A DNA stretch of 64,000 nt from Furfurilactobacillus milii (GCF_021654115.1 NZ_JAIWJF010000007.1:1-64000), one strand, 5' to 3'. Counted from the first letter of the stretch, positions 8,485 through 17,160 are shown. Notes: generated by a model from the sequence alone, not told the origin. Translations and numbers: made by a program.

Positions 8485-8583
8485 AACCCAAAAATATGTA
8501 TGTCTTGAACAGATACTTCGACTGTTGAAAATCGATGTACAAAGTATCTTTTGTATTTCAACTTTTAGAACTTAACGTAAAAG

Positions 8584-8617
8584 ACAGATTGAGAATTTAT
8601 TCTCAATCTGTTTTTTT
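8584..8617 (+). terminator. Terminator of menBE
   Basis: Perfect 12-bp stem ACAGATTGAGAA (8584-8595) with TTCTCAATCTGT (8600-8611), followed by seven T residues. Confidence 0.9.
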
Positions 8618-8890
8618 GTGTTAAAGGGCTTTGTATTTGTTAAAGCATATTTTAACGAAAATCGATATTTTGATGTGTATTAGGAATCATCTAAACAGCG
8701 TTACAAACTTATGATTTACCATTATTTTAATAGTCCATCAATTATTCGTATCACAAATAAATCTATTAGTAAAATAATATTTATATGCATAGTTGCGTGC
8801 AACTATGCATATAACAATGAATACGGTCGGTTTTTTAAATGTTTTAACGACCTTGATATTATATAAAAGTAATGATGAGGAGGGCTTGCT
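8618..8890. other. AT-rich intergenic region with a 34-bp palindrome
   Basis: No reading frame is credible here. The notable item is a near-perfect palindrome at 8781-8814: arms TTATATGCATAGTTGC and GCAACTATGCATATAA separated by two bases. It lacks a T run, so it is not a terminator. It lies 76 bp before the first Mor-like gene and could be an operator for a dimeric regulator. Confidence 0.6.
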
Positions 8891-9178
8891 ATGGCCGGCC
8901 ACAACGTTGATAGAGGCGCATTGCAAGAGACGTATGCCAGAATTGCCGACGAAATTGGAGTAGAGGCAATGATGAAGGTTTACGACCTTTGTAAAGGGGA
9001 ACAGATTTCCTTTCCACTGCATGTTTATGGACGTGAAAAAGTAATTATCGCAGTTAAGCGAGATTATAACGGACATAATTTGCGGTTTCTAGCGGATTAC
9101 TATGGTTATTCAAGACGCTGGATTAGGGAAATCCTACGAAGTAATAATTTATTGAAATCTAACGATAAATTTGAATAA
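8891..9178 (+). CDS. Mor-like DNA-binding protein, paralog 1
   Basis: Protein of 95 residues. The middle carries GEQISFPLHVYGREK and the C-terminal part reads YNGHNLRFLADYYGYSRRWIREIL, a helix-turn-helix like that of the Mor/C activators of phage Mu and their chromosomal relatives. Three paralogs lie at 13337, 13686 and 14078 with the same FP motif. A strong GAGGAGG precedes the start. The adhesin gene follows after 37 nt, so the protein may act on, or be co-transcribed with, that surface gene. Regulatory role is inferred from the fold only. Confidence 0.75.
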   Translation: MAGHNVDRGALQETYARIADEIGVEAMMKVYDLCKGEQISFPLHVYGREKVIIAVKRDYNGHNLRFLADYYGYSRRWIREILRSNNLLKSNDKFE

Positions 9179-9215
9179 GCTATCTTTTGGATTTTTTGTT
9201 TATGAGGGTGGGTAC

Positions 9216-11633
9216 ATGCGGAAAAACGAATTTAGAATCACTAAAACAGTACATAATAATGGTAAACGATGGACAGTGATAGCTGCAACAGCGCTGACTG
9301 TGATTGGCACTGGCACAGCTATTGTCCATGCTGATGAACAGCAAACAACTTCGAGCACACCCGAGATAACAAATGGCAGTGAGGCAGCATTAGCAGGTTC
9401 GCAGGTCACACTCAGTGCGCCGACAAGTCAGTCTTCAGCTGTTTCAGTTGAGAGTCAGGTAGCATCTATTAGCACTGCGTCGTCAGCAAGTCAGCCAGCA
9501 TCTGTTAGTACGTCTTCGTCGGCCACACAGACGCCACCTTCAGCGACCGTGCCTAACACATTTGATTTTTTGGCCACTGATGATTCAAAAAAAACGGGTA
9601 CTACATCATCCACTTCGAATATTGCAAACAGTAGTGCCACTAGTGAACAAGCCACCACTGCGAATGCCAGTAACGCAGGGGAAGTTGTTGCCAATAATAC
9701 ACAGTCAGCTGTTCCAAATTCGGTGAAGCCGGAACCAGGTGTCACTAGTCCACTGACTGAAATCACTGACCTTGGCGAGGCGGATGACATTGTGACGGAT
9801 ACGGCAAAGCTAGTTGCTGGTGTGATTTATCAACAGACAGGTCTCCCTCAAAAAATCACCCGAGTTGGCGTGCCATTGGTTGCGTCTGGCACGGCAGTGG
9901 TACCACCAACGGACACGACGACAAACACAGTTACGTTTGCAAATCCGCCTTCCTATAAAGCGTACGCATGGTTAGACCCAGATTCAAATCATTTTACGTT
10001 TAGCCAAACAGCAATTAACGACGGCGGACTAATCGTGGTGTCAACAGATCGAACGGGCAACGGTACTGTTTATGTACATGAACTATCGCCAAAGACTTAC
10101 CACGATGATGTGACTTACACGGTCAAAGCGGGTCAATCCGTTACATCAGCAAAGTATGGTTTTACCTATAATAACCAAAATTACGGTCTGACCTTATTGA
10201 ATGGGCAGCATTACAGCACGTTCATGATAACAAATAGCGATGGTGTCAACCGCGAATCGGATCATGTTATGTGGGTACCAAGACTTGTTAATGTCACGAC
10301 GAATTTTGTGAATGAGTCCGGCCAGGCGATTAAACCGAAGTCTGTACAACAAGGCTTAAGCTGGCAACAATACACAGACAAGCCACCTATGATTAGCGGC
10401 TATACATTGGACACAACAAAGCTGCCTAAAGTTCAATCGGGTCAATTGTCATTGTTTGGAAAAGGTTGGTCTGGGACTTTGGACTACGGTAGCGGGGTTT
10501 CAGCGACGTATGTTCAATTAACGGACGAAGGCGATGTCGATGTGACAGTAACAGATGAGCATCTGTTTGATAACACGAAGACTAAAACACCGACAACGAC
10601 GCAGGTCTTTCATTTGAAAGCCGGCGATTATACCTGGCAGATATATAACTATAAAGATATTAATGGTGCAGGTGGGCAAATTGCTATAGAAAATCCAGCA
10701 TACGGGGCACCGGCCGTCGTGACTTACGTTTATTTTTCAAACTATTCGATCAAAAATCATAAGACAGTCAATGAAACAATCAATTATGTGGATGAGCAAG
10801 GAACAGTCGTTGCACCACAGAAAAAAGCAACAGCGATTGATTTCTTAACAGTTCACGACTCATCTACAAATAAAGATACAGTTTATTATTCAACAACACA
10901 GTCCGCAGCAACCGCCACAATTGACCCAGCAACTGGTAAGCCAGTAGGAGACGGTTGGCAATCTGATGGTGCTAGTTTTGCGGCCGTGCCAGATCCTACC
11001 GTTACTGGATATTACGTGCTCAGTACTAATGCGTTGCACTCAGGATTAACCGAGACTGCCGCACAGAACGTGGATAGCACCAGTAGTGATTTAGTTTATA
11101 AAGTTGTTTATGCGAAAGCTGCTGTGACACCACCTAGCACGCCAAAGACGCCTGAAACGCCTTTTACACCACAACATCCCGAAACGCCGGTACCCTTTTT
11201 TGTTAACACGCCAACACCAATAGAGCCAGTGAATCCGGTGCCAAATAACGTGACGCCGAAGATACCCTCTGTATTGACGCCGCTCACATTCAACACGCCT
11301 TCGGTACCAAGCAATCCGGTAGCGTCAACGCCTGGTAAGATAGTGCCACAGCAACAATCAATTATGCCAAAACCTATCTCAAACGTACCTGATAATATAT
11401 TGCCTGTGTTTGGACCAATCGCCGTTTCAAACGTATCAGAGATGGCGTCTGTTCATAGTGCTCGGGCACCTCGTAAAACCGTATCTGTAGTATCAGCAAA
11501 GGTCCCACAAAAATTACAACACGCGGCACGATTACCACACACAGACGAACAAAGGGAAACCGGTCTAGTGGCGTTAGGCCTTACTTTGTTGAGCGTGATG
11601 GGTTTGACGGCGGGTTATAGGAGAAGGCATTGA
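9216..11633 (+). CDS. Cell-wall-anchored MucBP/Mub-like adhesin
   Basis: Surface protein of 805 residues. Residues 1-39 form a KxYKxGKxW-like signal peptide (GKRWTVIAATALTVIG, cleavage near VHA|DE). A Ser/Thr/Ala-rich stretch follows to about 150, then a region of unknown beta-rich domains (150-510), a Mub B2-like module (about 515-630, NETINYVDEQGTVVAPQ to VPDPTVTGYYVLS), a proline-rich wall-spanning segment (about 632-720) and a sortase signal LPHTDE near 773 with hydrophobic tail and YRRRH. Sortase A would link it to peptidoglycan; binding to mucin or host glycans is likely. The start at 9216 has GAGGGTGGG upstream and gives a proper signal peptide. Confidence 0.88.
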   Translation: MRKNEFRITKTVHNNGKRWTVIAATALTVIGTGTAIVHADEQQTTSSTPEITNGSEAALAGSQVTLSAPTSQSSAVSVESQVASISTASSASQPASVSTSSSATQTPPSATVPNTFDFLATDDSKKTGTTSSTSNIANSSATSEQATTANASNAGEVVANNTQSAVPNSVKPEPGVTSPLTEITDLGEADDIVTDTAKLVAGVIYQQTGLPQKITRVGVPLVASGTAVVPPTDTTTNTVTFANPPSYKAYAWLDPDSNHFTFSQTAINDGGLIVVSTDRTGNGTVYVHELSPKTYHDDVTYTVKAGQSVTSAKYGFTYNNQNYGLTLLNGQHYSTFMITNSDGVNRESDHVMWVPRLVNVTTNFVNESGQAIKPKSVQQGLSWQQYTDKPPMISGYTLDTTKLPKVQSGQLSLFGKGWSGTLDYGSGVSATYVQLTDEGDVDVTVTDEHLFDNTKTKTPTTTQVFHLKAGDYTWQIYNYKDINGAGGQIAIENPAYGAPAVVTYVYFSNYSIKNHKTVNETINYVDEQGTVVAPQKKATAIDFLTVHDSSTNKDTVYYSTTQSAATATIDPATGKPVGDGWQSDGASFAAVPDPTVTGYYVLSTNALHSGLTETAAQNVDSTSSDLVYKVVYAKAAVTPPSTPKTPETPFTPQHPETPVPFFVNTPTPIEPVNPVPNNVTPKIPSVLTPLTFNTPSVPSNPVASTPGKIVPQQQSIMPKPISNVPDNILPVFGPIAVSNVSEMASVHSARAPRKTVSVVSAKVPQKLQHAARLPHTDEQRETGLVALGLTLLSVMGLTAGYRRRH

Positions 11634-11669
11634 TAGAAATTGAAGATGTCGGGTTTATGGGGCAATCAT

Positions 11670-12026
11670 ATGGATAATGCAGAATTAAAAGAAGAAATTA
11701 GATCACTGATAAAGTTGCAAACACGTAGCCGCAACATCAATAAAGAACTGCTCGCAACGGCAGGTTTCGATTTGGTCACGATATATGTGCTGTATCGTAT
11801 CGATGAAGCACAAAGTAGCAACTTTATTAAAGACTTGGCAACAGAACTAGATGTTAGTCGGTCTTCCCTCTCTATCCGTTTTAGTCATTTAATGAAGAGC
11901 GGTTTGATTACTGCAGAACCAACGGTTGAAGATAGGCGTCATGAAAAGCTGATACTGACGAGAAAAGGACGAATGTGTTTGGCAAAGTTCGCTGATGCTG
12001 TGCATCGTGTATACGTCAGTGTGTGA
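11670..12026 (+). CDS. MarR-type winged-helix regulator
   Basis: About 118 residues with a winged helix: FIKDLATELDVSRSSLSIRFSHLMKSGLI is the recognition region and VEDRRHEKLILTRKGRMCL is the wing with the DxR motif of MarR proteins. It is shorter than typical MarR (about 140). The start is uncertain: ATG 11670 is used, but ATG 11646 and TTG 11640 are in frame, and an AGGAGAAGG inside the end of the adhesin gene could serve the latter. It lies just after the adhesin and is probably co-transcribed, hinting at control of surface gene expression. Confidence 0.75.
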   Translation: MDNAELKEEIRSLIKLQTRSRNINKELLATAGFDLVTIYVLYRIDEAQSSNFIKDLATELDVSRSSLSIRFSHLMKSGLITAEPTVEDRRHEKLILTRKGRMCLAKFADAVHRVYVSV

Positions 12027-12163
12027 GGGTCAGGAGGACACAGTCACAGTATTTTGATAAAATCCTTGATGAGTGAGGTTGTCTTATTTGCTTAGATAGC
12101 TTTTGTACGAATTTTTAAGACACAAATATGAAAAAAAGGTTGTATCATGGTTCCTACAAAAAT

Positions 12164-12212
12164 AGCGCCGATGATCTGAATTTTCGAATTCGAATCATCG
12201 GCGCTGTTTGTT
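12164..12212. terminator. Bidirectional terminator between convergent regulators
   Basis: A 12-bp perfect stem AGCGCCGATGAT (12164-12175) with ATCATCGGCGCT (12194-12205), flanked by A-rich and T-rich sequence on the two sides. It separates the MarR-like gene from the convergent WYL gene. Confidence 0.8.
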
Positions 12213-12252
12213 GTTATGATAAAAAAGTTAAGAGATTAAAATCGATTATAAA

Positions 12253-13218
12253 TTACTCCCTCTTTTCATATTTATGAAGCATGGCGCGAAGTTCATCCCT
12301 TATCTCATCGCGCAATTTTGTCGGTTTTAAAACGTTGACCAAATTGCCTTGACTAAGTAACCACATCTTAGCGCCGGTATCGTATGTTTTTGCTTCAATC
12401 AGAACGCAATGACGAACTGAATCTCTTTTTTTTACAACGGAGTTTGGAAAACGATCTAAAGCAGCTTCAACAATGCCAGAAAACTCAAAGAGAAGAGTGA
12501 TTGTCTGACCAGGTTGCATATATTGAATCTGTTGGCGTAACTTACCATCTTCGAATCTGTCAGCATAGTTTTGAGTTATTTTCTTGTTAATCTGATGATA
12601 ATCCTTTATTCGATCAGCTCGAAAGAAGCGATTACCTTTTCCCTGAGGATTAAATGCAATTATATAAAAATAGTATTCGGAAAAAATGACGGATTCCGGC
12701 AGGATAATATATGTTTTATATTCACCATGTTGACGTTGATAAGTTATTTGGATTGCTTGTTTTTTAATAATAAACTGGCTAAATTGCCAAATTGTTCGTA
12801 GAAGTGGTTGATCATGATGGACTGGAAGATAGTAGAAACTTTCATTTTGAATAATCGGTCGAATTTCATGCTGTTCTTCAGGCGTTGCAAGATTCAATAA
12901 GCCGCTCACTGTCGTTTTCATTTCTTTGCTCGTCAAAGATCGACTAGCCAATAATGTTTTGATAATGACTAAAATAGATTGTTTTGAAATGCTATCTTGG
13001 TCTGTCTCTAAAACATAACCGTTTAGGCCTCGCTTGTACTGCATTTGGTAGAAAAGCTGTTGATCATCAATGAACTGACGAATTTGACTAAAGTCTCTTT
13101 GAATAACACGTGCGTTGACATTAAATCGTTTAACTAAATCTTGTTTGTGGATCACTAGACCACTTAATAATTGTTGAAAAATAAATAATTGTCGGTATGC
13201 GGCATTCAATATGTACAC
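12253..13218 (-). CDS. WYL-domain transcriptional regulator (YafY/DeoR type)
   Basis: Protein of 321 residues. The N-terminal winged helix (about 1-60, HKQDLVKRFNVNARVIQRDFSQIRQF) is followed by a WYL domain with SEYYFYIIAFNPQG and the NRFFRADRI core that binds ligands such as nucleic acid in related regulators, then a WCX-like C-terminal part. The start is a GTG at 13218, or a TTG three codons in that has better spacing to AAGGA. It is divergent from the second Mor-like gene with 118 bp between them. WYL proteins often control defence or surface genes; the target here is unknown. Confidence 0.85.
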   Translation of the reverse strand: MYILNAAYRQLFIFQQLLSGLVIHKQDLVKRFNVNARVIQRDFSQIRQFIDDQQLFYQMQYKRGLNGYVLETDQDSISKQSILVIIKTLLASRSLTSKEMKTTVSGLLNLATPEEQHEIRPIIQNESFYYLPVHHDQPLLRTIWQFSQFIIKKQAIQITYQRQHGEYKTYIILPESVIFSEYYFYIIAFNPQGKGNRFFRADRIKDYHQINKKITQNYADRFEDGKLRQQIQYMQPGQTITLLFEFSGIVEAALDRFPNSVVKKRDSVRHCVLIEAKTYDTGAKMWLLSQGNLVNVLKPTKLRDEIRDELRAMLHKYEKRE

Positions 13219-13336
13219 CGTCCTTGAAGCGACTTGAATTTGAAATATTATTCAGGTCATTTTTATTTATAAATAGACTTATTGTGTCTATGTAAAATTT
13301 TAGACTGAATTTACTGAGTATACAAGGAGGCCAGTT

Positions 13337-13612
13337 ATGAACGAGATTTATATGTGGAAACAAATTTATCAAGAATTTTATGAAAGCGTTGGTAAAGAGG
13401 CAACGTTAAAGATATATCAAACTTATTCTGGCAATCAAATTAGTTTCCCGAAACGACTATTGAAGCCCCAATATGAGTACGAACAAATTATGGAAGAGTA
13501 TAGAAGTGGTCTCACAATAACAGATTTGGCAATTCGACATCAGTACAGTGAAAGAACAATTTATCGAATCATTGATAGGAGCAAAGGTAGCCGGAACACC
13601 TTCAACCTGTAA
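13337..13612 (+). CDS. Mor-like DNA-binding protein, paralog 2
   Basis: Protein of 91 residues with GNQISFPKRLL and the HTH stretch YRSGLTITDLAIRHQYSERTIYRII. It is the most divergent of the four paralogs: the YNGxNL motif of the others is YRSGLT here. AAGGAGG lies 7 nt before the start. A 9-bp inverted repeat (13606-13614 with 13622-13630) overlaps its stop codon. It is divergent from the WYL gene, and paralog 3 follows 73 nt later. Confidence 0.75.
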   Translation: MNEIYMWKQIYQEFYESVGKEATLKIYQTYSGNQISFPKRLLKPQYEYEQIMEEYRSGLTITDLAIRHQYSERTIYRIIDRSKGSRNTFNL

Positions 13613-13630
13613 TGACATTTACATTACAGG
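13606..13630. repeat. Inverted repeat across the stop of Mor-like paralog 2
   Basis: CCTGTAATG and CATTACAGG form a perfect 9-bp stem with a 7-nt loop covering the TAA stop. No T run follows, so it may be an mRNA hairpin or an operator for the next gene rather than a terminator. Confidence 0.45.
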
Positions 13631-13685
13631 AGTCATTATGGGTCTGATAATCTTATCTTAAAAATTGATTCGTGGGGGTCATCAT

Positions 13686-13949
13686 ATGGATGTGACGTCG
13701 GAATTACTTCAAGAGTCATATGCACAACTAGATGAAGTGTTGGGCACCGAGCAAATGATGAAAGTGTTTGAGATATATCGTGGACGTCAAATTTCGTTTC
13801 CAATGCGTTTATATGATCGAAAGAAGGTAGCAAAAAAAATCATCGCTGAATATAACGGGCATAACTTAGTGCAATTGACTCATAAATATGATTATTCCCA
13901 ACGATGGATTCGCCAAATTATTCGTCAAAATGATTCAAAAACGGAATGA
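13686..13949 (+). CDS. Mor-like DNA-binding protein, paralog 3
   Basis: Protein of 87 residues, closest to paralog 1: both share EQMMKV/EAMMKV, QISFP and YNGHNL, and the HTH YDYSQRWIRQII. The start at 13686 has GGGGGT about 7 nt upstream; the upstream in-frame extension has no good start. It sits between paralogs 2 and 4 on the same strand. Probable dimeric DNA-binding protein; target unknown. Confidence 0.75.
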   Translation: MDVTSELLQESYAQLDEVLGTEQMMKVFEIYRGRQISFPMRLYDRKKVAKKIIAEYNGHNLVQLTHKYDYSQRWIRQIIRQNDSKTE

Positions 13950-14077
13950 TTTTGCATAGTTCAGGACGAATCTCGTGAAATCTTCACTACGTTTATACGG
14001 ACATGTGCCTTGCAGGCCGCGTTAGTAACTGCACAAGGTTGTTGCTATGATGAAAAACGAAGGTGAGGAGGGGGCTT

Positions 14078-14347
14078 ATGGACAAACAAAAAGTTGATCC
14101 TACCACATTACCGGACGTATATCGGCGAATCTATGATTTGCTGGGTGAAGACAAGCTGTTATTACTGTGGGACGCATTTAAGGGTGAGGAGATTAATTTT
14201 CCAATTCATTTAAATGATCGTGACAAGGTAAAGCCGAAGATAATTGAAAGTTACAATGGTTCAAATTTAGATGCCCTAGCAAAACAGTATGGTTTTACCA
14301 AACGCTGGGCTCGTCAAGTAATTAAATTAGCAAAAAATAATAGTTGA
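14078..14347 (+). CDS. Mor-like DNA-binding protein, paralog 4
   Basis: Protein of 89 residues with GEEINFPIHLNDRDK and the HTH YNGSNLDALAKQYGFTKRWARQVI. A very strong GAGGAGGGGG precedes the start. It is the first gene of an apparent five-gene operon (to 17155): the zinc-ribbon/DUF805 gene begins 13 nt after its stop. A likely -10 (TATGAT near 14045) and a small hairpin lie upstream. It may autoregulate this envelope operon. Confidence 0.75.
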   Translation: MDKQKVDPTTLPDVYRRIYDLLGEDKLLLLWDAFKGEEINFPIHLNDRDKVKPKIIESYNGSNLDALAKQYGFTKRWARQVIKLAKNNS

Positions 14348-14360
14348 GGGGAACTTTATC

Positions 14361-14966
14361 ATGGAAGAAACGAAATTCTGTACAAATTGTGGACAAAAAA
14401 TTAGCACACAGGTTAAATTTTGTCCTTTTTGTGGTGCAATACAAAATACTAAAGAGAATGATTTTTCTAACGAAACGGCCGAAAGTAGTACTTTAAAAAA
14501 TCAATCTGTGAACCAAAGGCAAGCCAACAATGGCAGTGATTCTAGTGCAAAGGTGATTAGTCCAAATGAAAATCACGAAAATGATTCGGCTAGTAACACA
14601 TTTGCTTCAAAATCGTTTGCAGCCACTAAGGACGCTTTAAACAAAGTATTTGAGTTTAGTGGGCGGACATCGCAAACCGATTATTGGTATGCGCAGGTCG
14701 GATTGACAGTTATTGCTGCATTGGGCCTTATTCCGATATTTATTCCAATTATCGGTGTCATATTGGTGACATTGATTTATGTGGCGCTGGCCATCGTTTC
14801 GATTGCTCTGAGTATACGTAGATGTCATGATACGAATCGATCTGGCGGATACTATTGCCTGATATTTATTCCAGTCATTGGCGGCCCTGTTTTACAAGTG
14901 TTTATGGCGGAACCAGGAAATGAATATAGTAATCAGTTTGGGCCAGAACCTGTGAGCTTAACGTAG
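14361..14966 (+). CDS. Zinc-ribbon DUF805 membrane protein
   Basis: Protein of 201 residues. Residues 7-25 form a zinc ribbon (CTNCG ... CPFCG), a Ser/Asn-rich linker follows, and from about 90 a DUF805 domain begins at VFEFSGRTSQTDYWYAQ with hydrophobic segments and the conserved RRCHDTNRSGGYY motif between membrane helices. Function of DUF805 is not established. The zinc ribbon should face the cytosol. It is in a tight operon with two further extracytoplasmic or zinc-ribbon proteins, which suggests a membrane complex. Confidence 0.8.
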   Translation: MEETKFCTNCGQKISTQVKFCPFCGAIQNTKENDFSNETAESSTLKNQSVNQRQANNGSDSSAKVISPNENHENDSASNTFASKSFAATKDALNKVFEFSGRTSQTDYWYAQVGLTVIAALGLIPIFIPIIGVILVTLIYVALAIVSIALSIRRCHDTNRSGGYYCLIFIPVIGGPVLQVFMAEPGNEYSNQFGPEPVSLT

Positions 14967-14978
14967 TGGGTGGATGCA

Positions 14979-15611
14979 ATGAAAAAGGGTCCAAAAATAA
15001 TAATTGCAATAATCATTTTGGTTGTTTTTGTTACTGGAGTAGTTGGAATCAAGAATCAGTTCATTATTTCAAAGGATCAATTGGCTGCCAACATCACTAA
15101 GGCAGCCCAAGATGAAGATGGTGAATTGTTTCTAAAACAGTTTGATAAGGATAGCCAAAATTTAGGTTTCGCCAAAACAGGGGCACAGAGTGTTGTTGAA
15201 CAATGGCATAACCATGCTTCAGTTCCGACAGCGGAAATCGGGAAGCGTATCACGGACGGGCATACAATCGCTGGTCCATCCGTTAAATACAAGTTTTATG
15301 TAGAGTCAAAGAAAGTATTTGGGCTGTTTGACTCATATTACTTGGCGGCAAAACCAACATCTGTTCATTTTATGACCACGGATGATACAGAAAAAATGCG
15401 AATTACCATTACAAATGGTGGGAAACATATAAAGGCTACGGCACAAGATTTTAGAAATGGGCTGTTTCCCGGAAAATATAGTTTTCATGTTGACAGTCCT
15501 ACTGAAGATGGGCGAAATCAGTCTGGTGATTTTTATGTAGCCGTAGCCGGTAGTAAAAATAGATTCGATATGGTCCTTTATTTTATTGATTCAGATTCAG
15601 AAGGGGAATAA
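14979..15611 (+). CDS. Membrane-anchored hypothetical protein, TcaA-like layout
   Basis: About 210 residues: a lysine-rich N-terminus, one membrane segment (IIIAIIILVVFVTGVVGI) and a soluble extracytoplasmic domain. The KDQLAANITKAAQDEDGELFLKQF stretch recalls the domain after the membrane helix in TcaA/YvbJ-type proteins, but I would not assign it firmly. ATG 14979 is preferred over GTG 14970 because of GGGTGG upstream. The next gene starts directly after its stop codon, so the two are translationally coupled. Confidence 0.7.
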   Translation: MKKGPKIIIAIIILVVFVTGVVGIKNQFIISKDQLAANITKAAQDEDGELFLKQFDKDSQNLGFAKTGAQSVVEQWHNHASVPTAEIGKRITDGHTIAGPSVKYKFYVESKKVFGLFDSYYLAAKPTSVHFMTTDDTEKMRITITNGGKHIKATAQDFRNGLFPGKYSFHVDSPTEDGRNQSGDFYVAVAGSKNRFDMVLYFIDSDSEGE

Positions 15612-16550
15612 ATGAAAAAATGTGCGAATTGCGGGCATTTAAATCCCGACTCAGCAAAGTTCTGTCAAAAGTGTGGTACGCCTTTAACCAGTAATCCACA
15701 CAGTGATAGCAGATCGAATAACGATCAAAATAATGCAAAAGTTGTGCGCAAACATCATGGCTGCCTTTGGCTAGTCCTGATAATGATAATTTTATTGCTT
15801 GTCTCTGGGCTGGGTTATTGGCTTTACGATACTGGTCGAATCAACATTGGGGGGATGAATACTGAATCAAGAAGTACCCGTCATGATAGTGAAGCAAGTA
15901 GCTTGAAAAAAGAAAATGAGCGTTTGAAAAAGACTAAAGAGGGCATTACGAATACGAAGTCTACGAATTCAAGTTCAAGTACAAACTCGAGTTCGAGTGC
16001 TGCGCCTTCGACACAAACAAGCTCTAATAACGTTACCCCATTAAGTTCATCTCAAAAATCGGCAATTTCATCTGCATTTACAAGCTGGGCGGCTCATCGG
16101 GCCCAGATGGGGAATATGGCTGTTAGCGATTGGTATTTTGATCATGGATCAGCTGGAGATTCTGATTGGGTGGCAATGACTTCTGATGGAAAAGTGTTAG
16201 TGCAAGATAACGGTAATCCTGGTTCTGCAAACTACAAAATTCAAGCGATCGGCGGCGTCGTATTTTACTCAGCTAAGGATGGAACAACAGGTCTAGATAG
16301 TGGACTAAACAGTGGCAGCAATGCTGACGGCTATTCAACAAATATGAGTTTTAGCAAGCCGATTAGTAAGTATTTATTAGCTAACAATGGAGTTGTCTAT
16401 GAGCTTAAAATACCTGCTGGCACCAGCGCTTCGCCGACTACTGGTTTTACTAATGGAGAAGGTGCAGGCGATGGTAATCAGACTTTCCAAGTCTCACAAG
16501 ATAGTGCCGCTCAAAATGAATTAAAACAGTTAATTTCTCAAAATAAGTGA
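15612..16550 (+). CDS. Zinc-ribbon membrane protein with DUF4767-like C-terminus
   Basis: Protein of 312 residues. Residues 4-22 form a zinc ribbon (CANCG ... CQKCG), a membrane helix lies at about 52-72, then a short heptad stretch SLKKENERLKKTKE, a Ser/Thr/Asn linker, and a C-terminal domain (about 150-310) with WAAHRAQMGNM and SDWYFDHGSAGDSDWVAM that resembles DUF4767 proteins of lactobacilli. Predicted topology is zinc ribbon inside, domain outside. The downstream lipoprotein carries a matching heptad stretch. Function unknown. Confidence 0.75.
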   Translation: MKKCANCGHLNPDSAKFCQKCGTPLTSNPHSDSRSNNDQNNAKVVRKHHGCLWLVLIMIILLLVSGLGYWLYDTGRINIGGMNTESRSTRHDSEASSLKKENERLKKTKEGITNTKSTNSSSSTNSSSSAAPSTQTSSNNVTPLSSSQKSAISSAFTSWAAHRAQMGNMAVSDWYFDHGSAGDSDWVAMTSDGKVLVQDNGNPGSANYKIQAIGGVVFYSAKDGTTGLDSGLNSGSNADGYSTNMSFSKPISKYLLANNGVVYELKIPAGTSASPTTGFTNGEGAGDGNQTFQVSQDSAAQNELKQLISQNK

Positions 16551-16570
16551 ACTGAGAGGTAAGATTTAAA

Positions 16571-17155
16571 ATGAAGAAAGCGGTCCTAGTAGCTGCAGCG
16601 GTCTTACAATTAGGCTTGCTGGCAGCCTGTAGCAGTAATAATTCGAACAGTTCGAGCAATAAGTCAGACGTGGCTAGGAGCAGCAGCCTAGCTAGTTTAA
16701 AACGGGAAAACAAACAATTAAAAGCGAAGAGTAAGAAAGAGGCAAACTCCTCAACTCAGAACTCGGTCAGTACGGAAAGCGATAGTGTTAGCTCTGATGC
16801 AAGCAGTGCTAGTACTAGTTCGGCAGTATCGATTGCAAGCAGTTCATCACAAGCTCAATCTTCTTCCACCGCTCCAACGGGTCCAGCCGGTGAAACTGCC
16901 CAAAGTATGCGTGATTCTTTAGCTAGTCAGTTTGGCTGTGATTCGGCGGCGCTGGCCTCGGTGCCAGATGGCACTTTAGTTCAACAATATACTGCTTCTG
17001 AAGGTGCTGGAGAAGATATTGCGGGGTTCTATAATCGAATTCATTCAGCGTACCCAAGCATAGGCGGCAATGTTATGGGACAGAATCCTGAAAGTAATAG
17101 TACTGATAGTAGCGTTGATAGCAACGATGACAATAACGAGAATGATGATGATTAA
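16571..17155 (+). CDS. Ser-rich lipoprotein with heptad motif and acidic tail
   Basis: Lipoprotein of 194 residues: signal peptide with lipobox LLAAC (cysteine near 20), the heptad stretch SLKRENKQLKAKSKKE (about 39-54), a long Ser/Thr/Gln linker, a compact domain with SQFGCDSAALASVPDG and an Asp/Asn-rich C-terminus. It is the last gene of the operon. The heptad is nearly the same as in the preceding protein, suggesting pairing at the membrane surface. The acidic tail resembles that of the lipoprotein at 46576. GAGAGGT lies about 11 nt upstream. Confidence 0.75.
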   Translation: MKKAVLVAAAVLQLGLLAACSSNNSNSSSNKSDVARSSSLASLKRENKQLKAKSKKEANSSTQNSVSTESDSVSSDASSASTSSAVSIASSSSQAQSSSTAPTGPAGETAQSMRDSLASQFGCDSAALASVPDGTLVQQYTASEGAGEDIAGFYNRIHSAYPSIGGNVMGQNPESNSTDSSVDSNDDNNENDDD

Positions 17156-17160
17156 AAAAT

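Noticed and set aside
9491-9790. Minus-strand reading frames under the adhesin gene
   Set aside because: They are shadows of the Ser/Thr-rich coding sequence with no ribosome site.
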